From Haloactinospora alba (GTDB lineage: Bacteria; Actinomycetota; Actinomycetes; Streptosporangiales; Streptosporangiaceae): 64,000 nt of DNA. The stretch spans positions 310,001 through 374,000 of the forward strand of contig NZ_VFQC01000003.1 of NCBI RefSeq assembly GCF_006717075.1, given 5' to 3'. This document shows positions 1-7,616 of the stretch, in pieces; within the stretch, counting starts at the first letter, position 1, and each line of letters starts with the position of its first letter. The position numbers and the translations under genes are program-made. The notes under the pieces were generated by a model. The model was not told the origin of the DNA and ran no database searches. It saw nothing but the letters and a program-made list of their open reading frames with translations.

Positions 1-558
1 CAGTGACATCAGGTACTCAAACTGAGCCTTCATCACGGCCTTGTCCCCTACGACTCGGTGAACCACGTACTCATCCAGCACTTCCAAGACTATCGGCCGG
101 TCAACGCGTTCAAAGACAGCCTGCTGCCGCTCGATGCGTGACTTGACCATGCGTTCGATGGACTCCTCGCTTGTCCACGGGCGAGTGCCGACGTACACAG
201 CGCGCGCGTACTCTGACGTCTGCAAGAGCCCCGGGATCAGGACACTGTGGTACTCGTGCAGCTCAACCGCATTGCGCTCGAAGTCGCTGAACTTCTCGAA
301 GCCGGCGGGGAAGAGCCCTTGACTGCTGAAGTTCTCCCACATCCGGGTCAGGGTGCCGTTAGCTTCCAACGCCGCATCCAGTGCGTGAACATGGTCTGAC
401 TGGGGCTTGAGGGAACCGCTCTCAACGAGGCTGATGCTTGACGACGACAGGGAGACCTTCTCACCCAGGCGTCCCTGAGACCACCCGAAGCCTTCTCGGC
501 GTTTGCGCACCTCAGCTCCGTAGCGCTTCCACATGGGACTGATTTTCTTACGACCCAT
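1..558 (-). CDS. XRE-family regulator with DUF5753 domain (partial, C-terminus off window)
   Basis: Read on the minus strand from ATG at 558-556. The N-terminus (MGRKKISPMWKRYGAEVRKR) leads into a Cro/C1-type helix-turn-helix (GWSQGRLGEKVSLSSSSISLVESG). A DUF5753 ligand-binding-like region follows, with the family signatures LIPGLLQTSEYARAV and RIERQQAVFE, and the frame stays open to base 1, so the 3' end is missing. In actinomycetes this family is usually a transcriptional regulator encoded beside a small DUF397 protein, sometimes described as a toxin-antitoxin-like pair. The partner, if present, lies outside the window. It is divergent from the ATP-binding protein at 808, and an 18-bp dyad at 646-663 lies between them. 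Confidence 0.85.
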   Translation of the reverse strand, partial: MGRKKISPMWKRYGAEVRKRREGFGWSQGRLGEKVSLSSSSISLVESGSLKPQSDHVHALDAALEANGTLTRMWENFSSQGLFPAGFEKFSDFERNAVELHEYHSVLIPGLLQTSEYARAVYVGTRPWTSEESIERMVKSRIERQQAVFERVDRPIVLEVLDEYVVHRVVGDKAVMKAQFEYLMSL

Positions 559-645
559 TCACTACCTTCCACCAAAGTTCCCACTTCTTTACACCATGTG
601 ACCACTGAATAGCCACTGGTTGCCACCCAAATCGAGAGGGTTTGA

Positions 646-663
646 ATGGCCGATGGCGGCCAT
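646..663. promoter_or_regulatory. 18-bp perfect dyad between divergent genes
   Basis: ATGGCCG-ATGG-CGGCCAT is a perfect 7+4+7 inverted repeat in the 249-bp gap between the XRE regulator (start 558) and the ATP-binding protein (start 808). It could be an operator for the XRE protein. The assignment rests only on position and symmetry. Confidence 0.4.
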
Positions 664-807
664 AGCGCGATCCCCGCTCTTACCTACATGGTGTTATTCG
701 AAAGTCCAAGCCATACGCTTCGGACCGACCACAATCCCCAGTCCCGTGGGGATCTGACCAGGTAATCGTCAGCTACGTACGGCGATGATCCGAGAGTTGA
801 GAAGTAG

Positions 808-1347
808 GTGGTTCAAGTGGGCGAGAAGTTTGCGTCGCCAGTGGTAATGAGCCAAGAGGCATCAAATGCCAGATATCCCCAATTGCCGCATCGTCTGCCT
901 GGTTATTCGACCTGGCCCCAGCTCGATTCCTCGGCTCGCCGTCATGGTGGAAGGTTCGGACCTACTCCCGACCAGGTCGCTGCCGCGCGGAGGTGGGTCC
1001 GTACCATCACCGCGCTTCCCCCGAGTGAGGCCAACGATCTGGATGTAGTGGTATCCGAGTTGGTGACCAACGCGCTTAAGCACTCAGCTTCCGGTCAGGA
1101 TGGCGACATAACGCTGCGGGTGGGGCGCCTGCACACCGGGAGTATTCGCATCGCCGTGACCGACAACGGGCCACGCATCGGCCAAGATCCCACCTTCCTG
1201 CATTGGCCCGAGGCCGACCCCGGTCTAGACAGCGGGAGAGGGCTGCTTCTGGTCAGCGAGATGAGCCGACGCGTAGGGGTGTTGGGAGAGGTCGGTGGGC
1301 CGCTGACGGTGTGGGCCGTACTCGACCGTGCTCGGAATCGGGGGTGA
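808..1347 (+). CDS. ATP-binding protein, anti-sigma (RsbW-like) HATPase_c
   Basis: This 179-aa protein has a GHKL/HATPase fold. The N-box-like motif VVVSELVTNALKHS lies near residues 73-86, the G1-like motif VTDNGPRIG follows, and SGRGLLLVSEMSRRVGV matches the G2-type region. Stand-alone proteins of this sort in actinomycetes are serine-kinase or anti-sigma-like regulators, often next to XRE/DUF397 genes. The start is GTG at 808. The first 45 residues have no recognisable domain, so a later start is possible. It is divergent from the XRE regulator and upstream of the TPR and peptide-modification genes, which it may help control (inference). Confidence 0.75.
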   Translation: MVQVGEKFASPVVMSQEASNARYPQLPHRLPGYSTWPQLDSSARRHGGRFGPTPDQVAAARRWVRTITALPPSEANDLDVVVSELVTNALKHSASGQDGDITLRVGRLHTGSIRIAVTDNGPRIGQDPTFLHWPEADPGLDSGRGLLLVSEMSRRVGVLGEVGGPLTVWAVLDRARNRG

Positions 1348-1527
1348 GTCCGTGTCACGCGGATCCTGTCCGTCCCTGAACCGAACTAGCTCTACGCCGA
1401 CATCCAACGACACACTCCCATCGACTGGCGCGGCGGCGCGGTGAACCCGCCCTTCCAGTAGTGAGAGCGCCGTACCTTCGCGTTCTCCCCCACAGCGCCT
1501 TCCGACCACGAAACCCAAAGGAGCCCG

Positions 1528-2483
1528 ATGACGACGCTGACGCCCGAAGCGGCTGAGCCCGCCACGACCGCCTTGTTCGACACGATGGTGCCGTTGACCC
1601 TGGCGGCCGACCGCCGCATCAACCCCGGCCGATGGGTGCTCTCTCCGAAGTTCGCCGCTGCAGACGTCACCGTGTTCGAGGACCGGTCCCATGCGATCGA
1701 GTGGATGAACGCCCACGCGGGGACCGTGCGGGGATGCGTACGCATTGCCTACGAGACCAGCCGTTATGAGACCGCCTGGACACTGTGCGAGGGCCTGTGG
1801 GGCTGGCTGCACATCAGCAAGGACTGGTGGCTCTGGCGGACGACTCACGAAGTCGGGGTGGAAGCCGCCCAGCAGTGCGACATCGAGGCGCAGGCCCGGA
1901 TGCTCTCTGCCCTGGGGCAATGCACATGTGGACGGACAACCTTGATGAGGCCGAACGCCTGTACCAACGTGCCCGCTCACTTTGGGTCTCCGCTGTCCAC
2001 GCCCTCGGACAAGCAACATCCTCGGAAGAGCTAGGGATCATCGCGCTCAAACGCGGCAGTCCGCAGGCGGCCCAAGAAAGCTTTCGGGAAGCCCGGACCA
2101 TGTTCAGCAGCCTTGGAGCGGAGCGCGGAGTCGTGCTCATGGAACGCCGCATTGGCGAGTCCTACCGCGACAGTGGCGACTACGACCAGGCGGAGGCCTA
2201 CCTGCGCTCGGCTCTGCAGTGGTTCCACGAGGCGGGCGACGACTATCAGATCATCCGCACAAGCCGCTCACTCGCGCTCACCTTCCAGGAGCAGCGGCGT
2301 CACGAAGCTGCCCGAGAGGTGCTGGAGAAAGCCCACAGCCTCGCCGAGACCATCGGCGCCGCGACAGACACGGAGGAGATGTCCCGCCTGGCTGAACAGA
2401 TGCGGGACCACATACCGACCGGCAGGGGTAGCGCCCTCCGGCCGGGCAGTCCCTCGGGTGGCGAAGGGGCAGACAATCGCTGA
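1528..2483 (+). pseudogene. TPR-repeat regulator-like protein, frameshifted
   Basis: The ATG at 1528 has a strong AAAGGAG ribosome site at about 1517. The N-terminal half (about 128 codons) reads in one frame, through ARMLSALG. The continuation (MWTDNLDEAERLYQRARSL) is in the -1 frame from about 1917 to the stop at 2481-2483. The split falls in the GGGG run at 1914-1917, so one G appears to be missing. The restored protein would be about 318 aa. It has several tetratricopeptide-like helices (GDYDQAEAYLRSALQWFHEAG, RHEAAREVLEKAHSLAE) and resembles the C-terminal TPR part of SARP/AfsR-type regulators but has no DNA-binding domain. It directly precedes the putative peptide precursor at 2592. The frameshift may be a real mutation or a sequencing error. 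Confidence 0.7.
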
Positions 2484-2591
2484 CGGTGGTCCTCCCAACG
2501 CTCCCGGAAGGGATCGCATGTCCGAATCACGCTCTCGCGCCTCCGGACCTCGGAGGATACCTCCACAACAACAAGATGAGAGGAGATGCTG

Positions 2592-2735
2592 ATGGACACC
2601 AACACGCAGTACACGGATGAGGAGCTGACCGTCGCGGTCGAGGAGATCGCCGCCGTTCGTTCCCGAGCCGAACAGCCCTCTGACGGAGGCAGCACCGGCA
2701 AGGGTGACCTCAACGACAACGCCGCCCTTCACTAG
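2592..2735 (+). CDS. Small 47-aa protein, candidate RiPP precursor
   Basis: The ATG at 2592 follows AGGAG (2581-2585) at normal spacing. An in-frame ATG at 2586 is too close to that site. The product begins MDTNTQYTDEELTVAVEEIA, an acidic, helix-forming, leader-like half. It ends in a Gly/Ser/Asp/Asn-rich, Cys-free tail (DGGSTGKGDLNDNAALH). The stop at 2735 is only 9 bases before the GTG of a 2-oxoglutarate oxygenase, so the ORF heads a tightly packed unit with an aldo/keto reductase and an APH-like protein. I do not recognise the family. The precursor call is inferred from size, composition and position. Hydroxylation of tail Asp, Asn or His would be a plausible modification, but nothing in the sequence proves it. 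Confidence 0.55.
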   Translation: MDTNTQYTDEELTVAVEEIAAVRSRAEQPSDGGSTGKGDLNDNAALH

Positions 2736-2744
2736 GAGAGGACT

Positions 2745-3926
2745 GTGACCGCTGACATGATCAGCGGCCGCCTGGGCGGGGACAAGTTCCTCGCCCAGGT
2801 ACTCGGCCGCGAACACCGCCGCTACCCGGCTGGCGAAGACGAGCGAGAGGCGTTCGCCGACTTGCTCACCTGGTCGGCGTTGAACAACCTGCTCGCGACC
2901 CAGCGGCTCGACCCGCCGCGGATGCGGCTTGCCGCAGGTGGGGCCATCGACGCCGGCGAGTACACCCGGCTCCGGGAGTACCGCCGGATGCCCGACTGGA
3001 ATCAGCCCGTCCCGCACCTGTTCCAGCAGCAGCTCCGGGACGGCGCGACGCTGATCCTGGACGCCATCGATGAGATGCATCCGCCGATCGGGCGGCTCAT
3101 CGCCGAACTGGAAGCCTGGCTCAGTACCGGAATCCAGGTGAACGCCTACGCCTCCTGGACCTCGAAGGAGGGATTCGGGGTCCACTGGGACGACCACGAC
3201 GTGCTCGTCCTTCAGGTGTCGGGCCGCAAGCGGTGGCGCATCTACGGGAACACCCGGGTCGCCCCGTTGCACAACGACATCGAGTTCGCCGAGGAGGAGC
3301 CCACCGAGATCATCGACGAGTTCGTCATGGAGCCCGGGGACATCCTGCATGTTCCGCGCGGGTGCTGGCACGCGGTCGCCGCCTCCGAGGGCGAGCCGAG
3401 CCTGCACCTGACGTGCGGCCTGGTGACCACGACCGGCGTGAACTTCCTCCGCTGGATGGTCAACACCCTGGTCGAACACGAGGAGATCAGGGCCGACGTC
3501 CCACGGACGCCGGCTGAGTACGCGTCGTGGACCCGGCGCATCTCCGAGCTGGTAGCGGATCGGCTCCACTCCCCGGAGGTGGTTGAGGAGTACTGGCGCC
3601 ACCAGGACGAGACCGCCCCGGCTCGCCCGGCGTTCAGCCTGCCCGTCGGAGTCACCGGCGAACTGACACTATCCTCCGTCGTCCGCTTCGCCTCCCTGCG
3701 GGGCACCGTCACCGAGAACGACAATGAGGTGGTCTACTCCGCCCAGGGGCGGCGCTGGCGTCTGCCAACCAAGGTCACCCCCGTGGTCACCCACATGCAC
3801 CACAACGGCCCCACCTCGGTCGAGGAGCTGCACGAGCTGGTTCCCGACGTCTCCGAGCAAGCGCTTCTCAGTCTGCTTCGCAGGCTGATGGACGATGGGG
3901 CCTTGGTCTGGGAAGGCGAGACATGA
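2745..3926 (+). CDS. JmjC/cupin_4-type 2-oxoglutarate-dependent oxygenase
   Basis: This 393-aa protein starts at GTG 2745, behind GGAGAGG. It has a JmjC-like double-stranded beta-helix with the iron triad H147-x-D149 (in VHWDDHD) and H209 (in GCWHAV). K162 (in GRKRWRIY) is a likely 2-oxoglutarate ligand, and EPGDILHVPRG is the usual strand before the distal His. The last ~90 residues form a winged-helix-like tail (TSVEELHELVPDVSEQALLS). This layout is known from the ribosomal-protein hydroxylase ROXA family, so an Fe(II) protein or peptide hydroxylase is the best prediction. Its stop overlaps the next start (ATGA), which indicates translational coupling. The substrate is inferred to be the 47-aa peptide upstream. 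Confidence 0.82.
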   Translation: MTADMISGRLGGDKFLAQVLGREHRRYPAGEDEREAFADLLTWSALNNLLATQRLDPPRMRLAAGGAIDAGEYTRLREYRRMPDWNQPVPHLFQQQLRDGATLILDAIDEMHPPIGRLIAELEAWLSTGIQVNAYASWTSKEGFGVHWDDHDVLVLQVSGRKRWRIYGNTRVAPLHNDIEFAEEEPTEIIDEFVMEPGDILHVPRGCWHAVAASEGEPSLHLTCGLVTTTGVNFLRWMVNTLVEHEEIRADVPRTPAEYASWTRRISELVADRLHSPEVVEEYWRHQDETAPARPAFSLPVGVTGELTLSSVVRFASLRGTVTENDNEVVYSAQGRRWRLPTKVTPVVTHMHHNGPTSVEELHELVPDVSEQALLSLLRRLMDDGALVWEGET

Positions 3927-4831
3927 CTGTCCTCGGTATCGGAACCTACCGAAGCCGCGACGCCGCCACTTCGGCGAGCATCGCAGCTTCGGCCGGGTGT
4001 CCCCTCATCGACACCGCCCCCGTGTACGGAAGCGGCACCCACCAGGCGGCGATCGCTCCCGTGCTGCGCGCCCACCCCGAGCTCCGGGTCTCCACCAAGG
4101 TCGGCTACATGACCGACGGACAGGCCCGGGTCGCGCTCACCAGCGAAGCACTCACCGACGAGGACGCCGCTTGCCGCCACAGCATCGCCCCCGACTATGT
4201 GCGCCACCAGGTAACCATGTCGCGGATGGAACTCCAGCGGCCGAAGCCCGAGGTGGTCTACCTGCACAACCCCGAATACCAGTACGAGAACCGGGGCAAC
4301 CTCCACCAGCGCATCCGGTCGGCCTTCGCCGTACTGGAAGAGCTGTACGCCTCGGGTGACATCGGCGGCTACGGCGTTGCTGCCTGGACCGGATTCGACA
4401 CCCAAGCGTTCACGCTTTCCGACCTTCTCCACCTCGCGAAGGAAGCAGCGGGCAGTTCCGAGACCGGGCTGTCCGCGATCCAGCTCCCCGTGTCCATGGT
4501 GAAGGTCGCTCCCATCCGCCAGAGCCTAGAGGGAAGCGGACCCATCGCTCTCGCCTACCAGGCAGGATTGGAGGTGTGGGCTTCGGCGCCCTTTCACGGA
4601 GGGGAACTGCTGTCTCTGGTCACCCCGAAACTCGCCGAGGCGATACAACCCGGAACCGGGTGTACCGAGGCCGCACTGAAGGTCGCAGCCTCGGCCCCGG
4701 GATTGACCGGGGTGCTGGTCAGCACCACGAACTCCGCCCACGTAAAGCAGGCGGCCGACGCGATCCGTGAGCCGCTGCCCGACCACCGACTCAAGGACAT
4801 CTGTGACCTCCTCGACCCACCTACCCGCTGA
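3923..4831 (+). CDS. Aldo/keto reductase family oxidoreductase
   Basis: This 302-aa protein overlaps the oxygenase gene by ATGA. The AKR catalytic tetrad is complete: D30 and Y35 (in DTAPVYGSG), K59 (in STKVGY) and H115 (in VYLHNPE). The family uses NAD(P)H to reduce carbonyls on a TIM-barrel scaffold. AKR enzymes of this length are most often cytosolic and soluble, and no membrane segment is seen. The neighbours suggest action on an oxidised group introduced by the upstream oxygenase, or on another intermediate of the same pathway (inference). Its 3' end overlaps the next gene by 29 bases. Confidence 0.85.
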   Translation: MTVLGIGTYRSRDAATSASIAASAGCPLIDTAPVYGSGTHQAAIAPVLRAHPELRVSTKVGYMTDGQARVALTSEALTDEDAACRHSIAPDYVRHQVTMSRMELQRPKPEVVYLHNPEYQYENRGNLHQRIRSAFAVLEELYASGDIGGYGVAAWTGFDTQAFTLSDLLHLAKEAAGSSETGLSAIQLPVSMVKVAPIRQSLEGSGPIALAYQAGLEVWASAPFHGGELLSLVTPKLAEAIQPGTGCTEAALKVAASAPGLTGVLVSTTNSAHVKQAADAIREPLPDHRLKDICDLLDPPTR

Positions 4832-5645
4832 CCTGACCGACCGATGGCACCAGGCAGCCGAGCGCCTCGGCGCTTCCGCACCCGCTGATACTCCGCTGCA
4901 TTCCGGGATGGGCGGACGGACGCTGAGCGGCCCCGTAGTGACGACCGATGGACTCTCGGCCTGGCTGCGGCTGATGGTCGCTCCCAAACCGGAGGGAAAG
5001 ATCTGGGAGGGCGCGGCTCTCGCCGACGCCCTGCTCGGTGACGCAATCTCGCGCCCGGTGATTCTCGCTGAACACACCTGGCACGAGGACGGAGCGGCGT
5101 TCCAAGCCAACCTGTGGACGCGTCTTCGCGGGGAAATCCTGTCGCCGACGCCGGACCTGTCGGCCCCGGCACCCGTGGACGAGCAGTGGTGGCGGGATAT
5201 ACGCGCCTGCGTGGACGAGGTCCGGACATCTGCGGACCCTTCGGGCCGCGGAGTGATGACCCAGGCATACATCGACCGGATTCCCCGGTTCATCCCCGCC
5301 CTGGAAGGCGCAGACCTCACCGTGTCCCGCTGGGAGGCCGCCCACGGGGACCTCCACTGGGCCAATCTCACCCGAGATCCGCTGGAGATCATCGACTGGG
5401 AGGGCTGGGGAGCGGCCCCCGCCGGATACGACGCGGCCGTCCTACTGGCCTACGCTCTGCCCGCCCCGGACACAGCTGCGAAAGTACGCGAGATGTTCGG
5501 CGACATGCTGAACACGGAGCACGGCCGCCTCGCCCAACTGGTGATCTGTGCGGAGATCATCCAGGCGTCGGAGCGCGACGACGTCCATGCCCGGTTGAAG
5601 CCTCATGCAGAACGGCTCGCTGACGAGATACTCGCTCTGCAGTAG
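4803..5645 (+). CDS. Aminoglycoside phosphotransferase (APH)-fold protein
   Basis: GTG at 4803 gives 280 aa and a 29-base overlap with the AKR gene. An in-frame ATG at 4767 would lie deeper inside that gene and is less likely. The C-lobe has the APH catalytic loop HGDLHWANL (H181, D183) and the metal-binding IIDWEGWG (D198). The N-lobe Gly-rich loop is weak (MGGRTLSG). APH-fold proteins phosphorylate small molecules for resistance or detoxification. In some RiPP pathways (class V lanthipeptides, thioviridamide-like) they phosphorylate Ser/Thr before elimination. Its place as last gene of the four-gene unit fits a peptide-tailoring or self-resistance role, and the sequence cannot separate these. 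Confidence 0.75.
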   Translation: MTSSTHLPADLTDRWHQAAERLGASAPADTPLHSGMGGRTLSGPVVTTDGLSAWLRLMVAPKPEGKIWEGAALADALLGDAISRPVILAEHTWHEDGAAFQANLWTRLRGEILSPTPDLSAPAPVDEQWWRDIRACVDEVRTSADPSGRGVMTQAYIDRIPRFIPALEGADLTVSRWEAAHGDLHWANLTRDPLEIIDWEGWGAAPAGYDAAVLLAYALPAPDTAAKVREMFGDMLNTEHGRLAQLVICAEIIQASERDDVHARLKPHAERLADEILALQ

Positions 5646-5662
5646 CCGCATGATGCGGGGCT

Positions 5663-6155
5663 GAACCGGGTTATGGGTCGGGCCACCGACCGGCGTGCGG
5701 ATTTCTGCGCCTACACTGCGAACCGGCTCACCTCCACACACTCGGTAGTGGTGTTGGAGGACCCGAACAGCCCGGCACGCGGGTGCGCCAGAAATCGGGG
5801 CTGAACCGGGCCATCCTCGACAAAGGGGTGGCACCGCCTGGAAACCGCCCTGACCAGTGCGGCCCGCTGCACCGGCACCCGCATCATCACGGTCACCCCG
5901 GCGTTGACGTCTCAGACGTGTCACGAGTGTGGGCACACGGACCCGGAATCCCGCGAAAGCCAAGCGGTTTTCCAGTGCACCCGGTGTTCGCACGAGTGCC
6001 ACGCCGACATCAACGCTGCCAAGAACATCCTTAGCGCCGCAGGGCATGTGGTGCCAGCCTGTGGAGACCTCGCCGTTGGGCGGTCTGCGAAGCAGGAACC
6101 TCCGGCCCCGCGAGGGTCACCGGGCCGACCAGTGGTGGGAATCCCCCGACTTTAG
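5663..6155 (+). pseudogene. TnpB (IS200/IS605/IS607-type) remnant
   Basis: The fragments match the second half of an OrfB/TnpB protein. RRADFCAYTANRLTSTHSVV and VLEDPN (RuvC region) come first, then KSGLNRAILD in a shifted frame, TGTRIITVTPALTSQTCHEC, the zinc finger CHECGHTD...CTRCSHECH, and ADINAAKNIL. The last piece reads in one frame from about 5904 to 6155 and ends in GIPRL, the usual TnpB C-terminus. The N-terminal half is absent and there are at least two frame changes, so it cannot be active. No TnpA was found. The bases just after it (6140-6175) resemble the right end of such elements, where the guide RNA 3' end normally lies. Confidence 0.75.
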
Positions 6156-6297
6156 CCATGGAGAGGAAGCCAAGGTGGTGTTCTTCGGTACGCGCCTCTT
6201 GAGCGTGGGCCGGGCGGCTGTCCAGCAACGACAGTCCCCGGTGTGTCCGGGGACTTAGGTTTCTTACCTTGTGGCCAGGGGCGCCGCGGGGCGAGTG

Positions 6298-6477
6298 TTA
6301 CAGGTTCTCGGTGCGGACCTTGTTGAGGAACGCCTTCCATTCGGAGGCGGGGAACGACAGGTGGCCAGCCTGGCGGTTCTGGGTGTCGCGGACAGCAGTG
6401 ACAGGTCCTTCGGCGACCTCGACGCAATTCGTGTCGCCTTTGCTGTAGCTGGACTTGTGCCAGTCCGTGTCAACCAT
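6298..6477 (-). CDS. DUF397 domain protein
   Basis: This 59-aa protein begins MVDTDWHKSSYSKGDTNCVE and carries RDTQNRQAGHLSFPASEWKA, the typical DUF397 pattern (W-K-SSYS, C-VEVA, R-DS/N). These small actinobacterial proteins are nearly always encoded right after an XRE/DUF5753 regulator and are thought to work with it. Here the ATG overlaps the stop of such a gene at 6470-6477 (ATGGTTGA). That upstream gene is a pseudogene, so this copy is an orphan partner. Confidence 0.85.
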   Translation of the reverse strand: MVDTDWHKSSYSKGDTNCVEVAEGPVTAVRDTQNRQAGHLSFPASEWKAFLNKVRTENL

Positions 6478-6800
6478 CGAACTCTCCCTGTATCTTTCTG
6501 AGCGCTTCGTGGGACTGATCGGGAGGAAGGGCCACGCCCCTCAGTTCAGCCATCAGTGCAACATGCTCGTCGATCACCTGTTGCTCGAGGACAACTCCGC
6601 CCCTACACGAGTTTCCTGGTAGAGCATCAGCCCAGCATCAGGAACTCGCAGTAGCTTGAATCCACTGTCCAATCCTGGGTGGTTCCACGTGTCAGCAGGG
6701 ACCACGAGGACTTCGATCTTGCTCCGGGCCGTCATCTCTCGGAGACGATCAAGCTGTTGCACCATGGTGTCACGTGAGCCGAGTCGCCGACGCAGCTTTA
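6470..6800 (-). pseudogene. DUF5753 regulator fragment, 5'-truncated and frameshifted
   Basis: Only the C-terminal third of an XRE/DUF5753 protein remains. RRRLGSRDTMVQQLDRLRE starts at about 6798, followed by LVVPADTWNHPGLDSGFKLL and MLYQETRVG. A frame change near 6600 leads to VLEQQVIDEHVALMAELRGV and ALPPDQSHEAL before the TGA at 6470. The HTH and the first half of the ligand domain are missing. The break lies next to the solitary CRISPR-like repeat at 6808-6837, which suggests a recombination or insertion event. Confidence 0.7.
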
Positions 6801-6807
6801 CTCTCGG

Positions 6808-6837
6808 GTCTCCTCATCACCCCTGGAAGGATGTGAC
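6808..6837 (+). repeat. Solitary degenerate CRISPR-like repeat
   Basis: The sequence GTCTCCTCATCACCCCTGGA followed by AGGATGTGAC matches the repeats at 9087-9117 and 9151-9181 with a few changes. The preceding flank (TTTAC-CTCGG) also matches the bases before 9087. No second copy is found next to it. It lies exactly at the broken end of the DUF5753 pseudogene. Confidence 0.6.
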
Positions 6838-6944
6838 GGTGGTCTGACTCCGGCGTTTTCCAGGAAGGCCACGTGCGCGTGGCGCACGACAGGTGGCCGA
6901 CCGCGAGAGTAGTGGCGGCGATCCGGTCCGGTGGGGTGGGGTGG

Positions 6945-7538
6945 TCAGTTCCCGGTACCGGTGCGGGGCTTGGCGCGGATGTGCATGCGTTCGCCCTGGC
7001 GGCCGAAGATACTGAGGATCTCGACGGCGTCGTCGCCGGTGCTGCCGAACCAGTGCGGCAGCCGGGTGTCGAACTCGGCGGCCTCACCCGTATCCAGCAC
7101 CAGGTCGTGCTCGGCCAGAACCAGGCGCAGCCGTCCGGACAGGACGTAGAGCCACTCGTATCCCTCGTGGGTGCAGGGTTCCGGGGTGCTGCGGGTGGTC
7201 GGGATGACCTGTTTGAAGGTGTGCAGCGGGCCGGGTTGGCGGGTCAGCGGAACGACGGTGCTGCCGTTCAGGCTTTTCGGCTTGAGCCGGATGCGGGGGT
7301 CGCCGACGTCGGGAGCACCGACCAGTTCGTCCAGGGGAACCTGGTGGGCCTGGGATATGGGAAGCAGCAGTTCCAGGCTGGGGCGGCGCTGTCCGGTCTC
7401 CAGCCGGGAGAGGGTGCTCTTGGCGATCCCGGTGGCCTCGGCCAGGGCGGCGAGGGTGACGCCGCGCTGGGCGCGTAGGTGCTGAAGGCGGGGACCGACC
7501 TCGGTCAGGGCCTGGGCGATGTCGGGTGTGTGCTCCAC
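6945..7538 (-). CDS. XRE-family regulator with C-terminal cupin domain
   Basis: GTG at 7538 gives 197 aa starting (M)EHTPDIAQALTEVGPRL. Longer in-frame starts would cross the operator and the MFS start. The HTH is GVTLAALAEATGIAKSTLSR, near residues 24-43. The second half is a cupin_2 barrel (EPCTHEGYEWLYVLSGRLRL, TGEAAEFDTRLPHWFG) that binds a small ligand or metal. Such XRE-cupin repressors commonly control a divergent exporter or catabolic gene. Here the MFS transporter starts 79 bases away on the other strand, and a large symmetric dyad (7561-7592) sits between them. It probably represses the transporter and itself until an effector binds. Confidence 0.85.
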   Translation of the reverse strand: MEHTPDIAQALTEVGPRLQHLRAQRGVTLAALAEATGIAKSTLSRLETGQRRPSLELLLPISQAHQVPLDELVGAPDVGDPRIRLKPKSLNGSTVVPLTRQPGPLHTFKQVIPTTRSTPEPCTHEGYEWLYVLSGRLRLVLAEHDLVLDTGEAAEFDTRLPHWFGSTGDDAVEILSIFGRQGERMHIRAKPRTGTGN

Positions 7539-7560
7539 ACCCCCATCACACCCCCTCGTC

Positions 7561-7592
7561 CCGAAAACAGCAACGAAAATTGCCGGATTCGG
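7561..7592. promoter_or_regulatory. Composite palindromic operator between XRE-cupin and MFS genes
   Basis: Two nested inverted repeats share one centre (7576.5): CCGAA (7561-7565) with TTCGG (7588-7592), and GCAA (7570-7573) with TTGC (7580-7583). The 32-bp site lies between the divergent starts at 7538 and 7617. It is the probable binding site of the XRE-cupin dimer. Confidence 0.6.
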
Positions 7593-7616
7593 AACAGCGG
7601 CCGCACGGTGGTCGCC

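Noticed and set aside
1910-1922. Programmed -1 frameshift in the TPR gene
   Set aside because: The sequence at the junction (CTG GGG CAA) is not a standard slippery heptamer, and no obvious downstream structure was seen. A simple base loss is likelier.
6140-6175. Functional omegaRNA / TnpB guide RNA at the end of the TnpB remnant
   Set aside because: The right-end-like sequence is there, but the protein is truncated and frameshifted and no left end was found.
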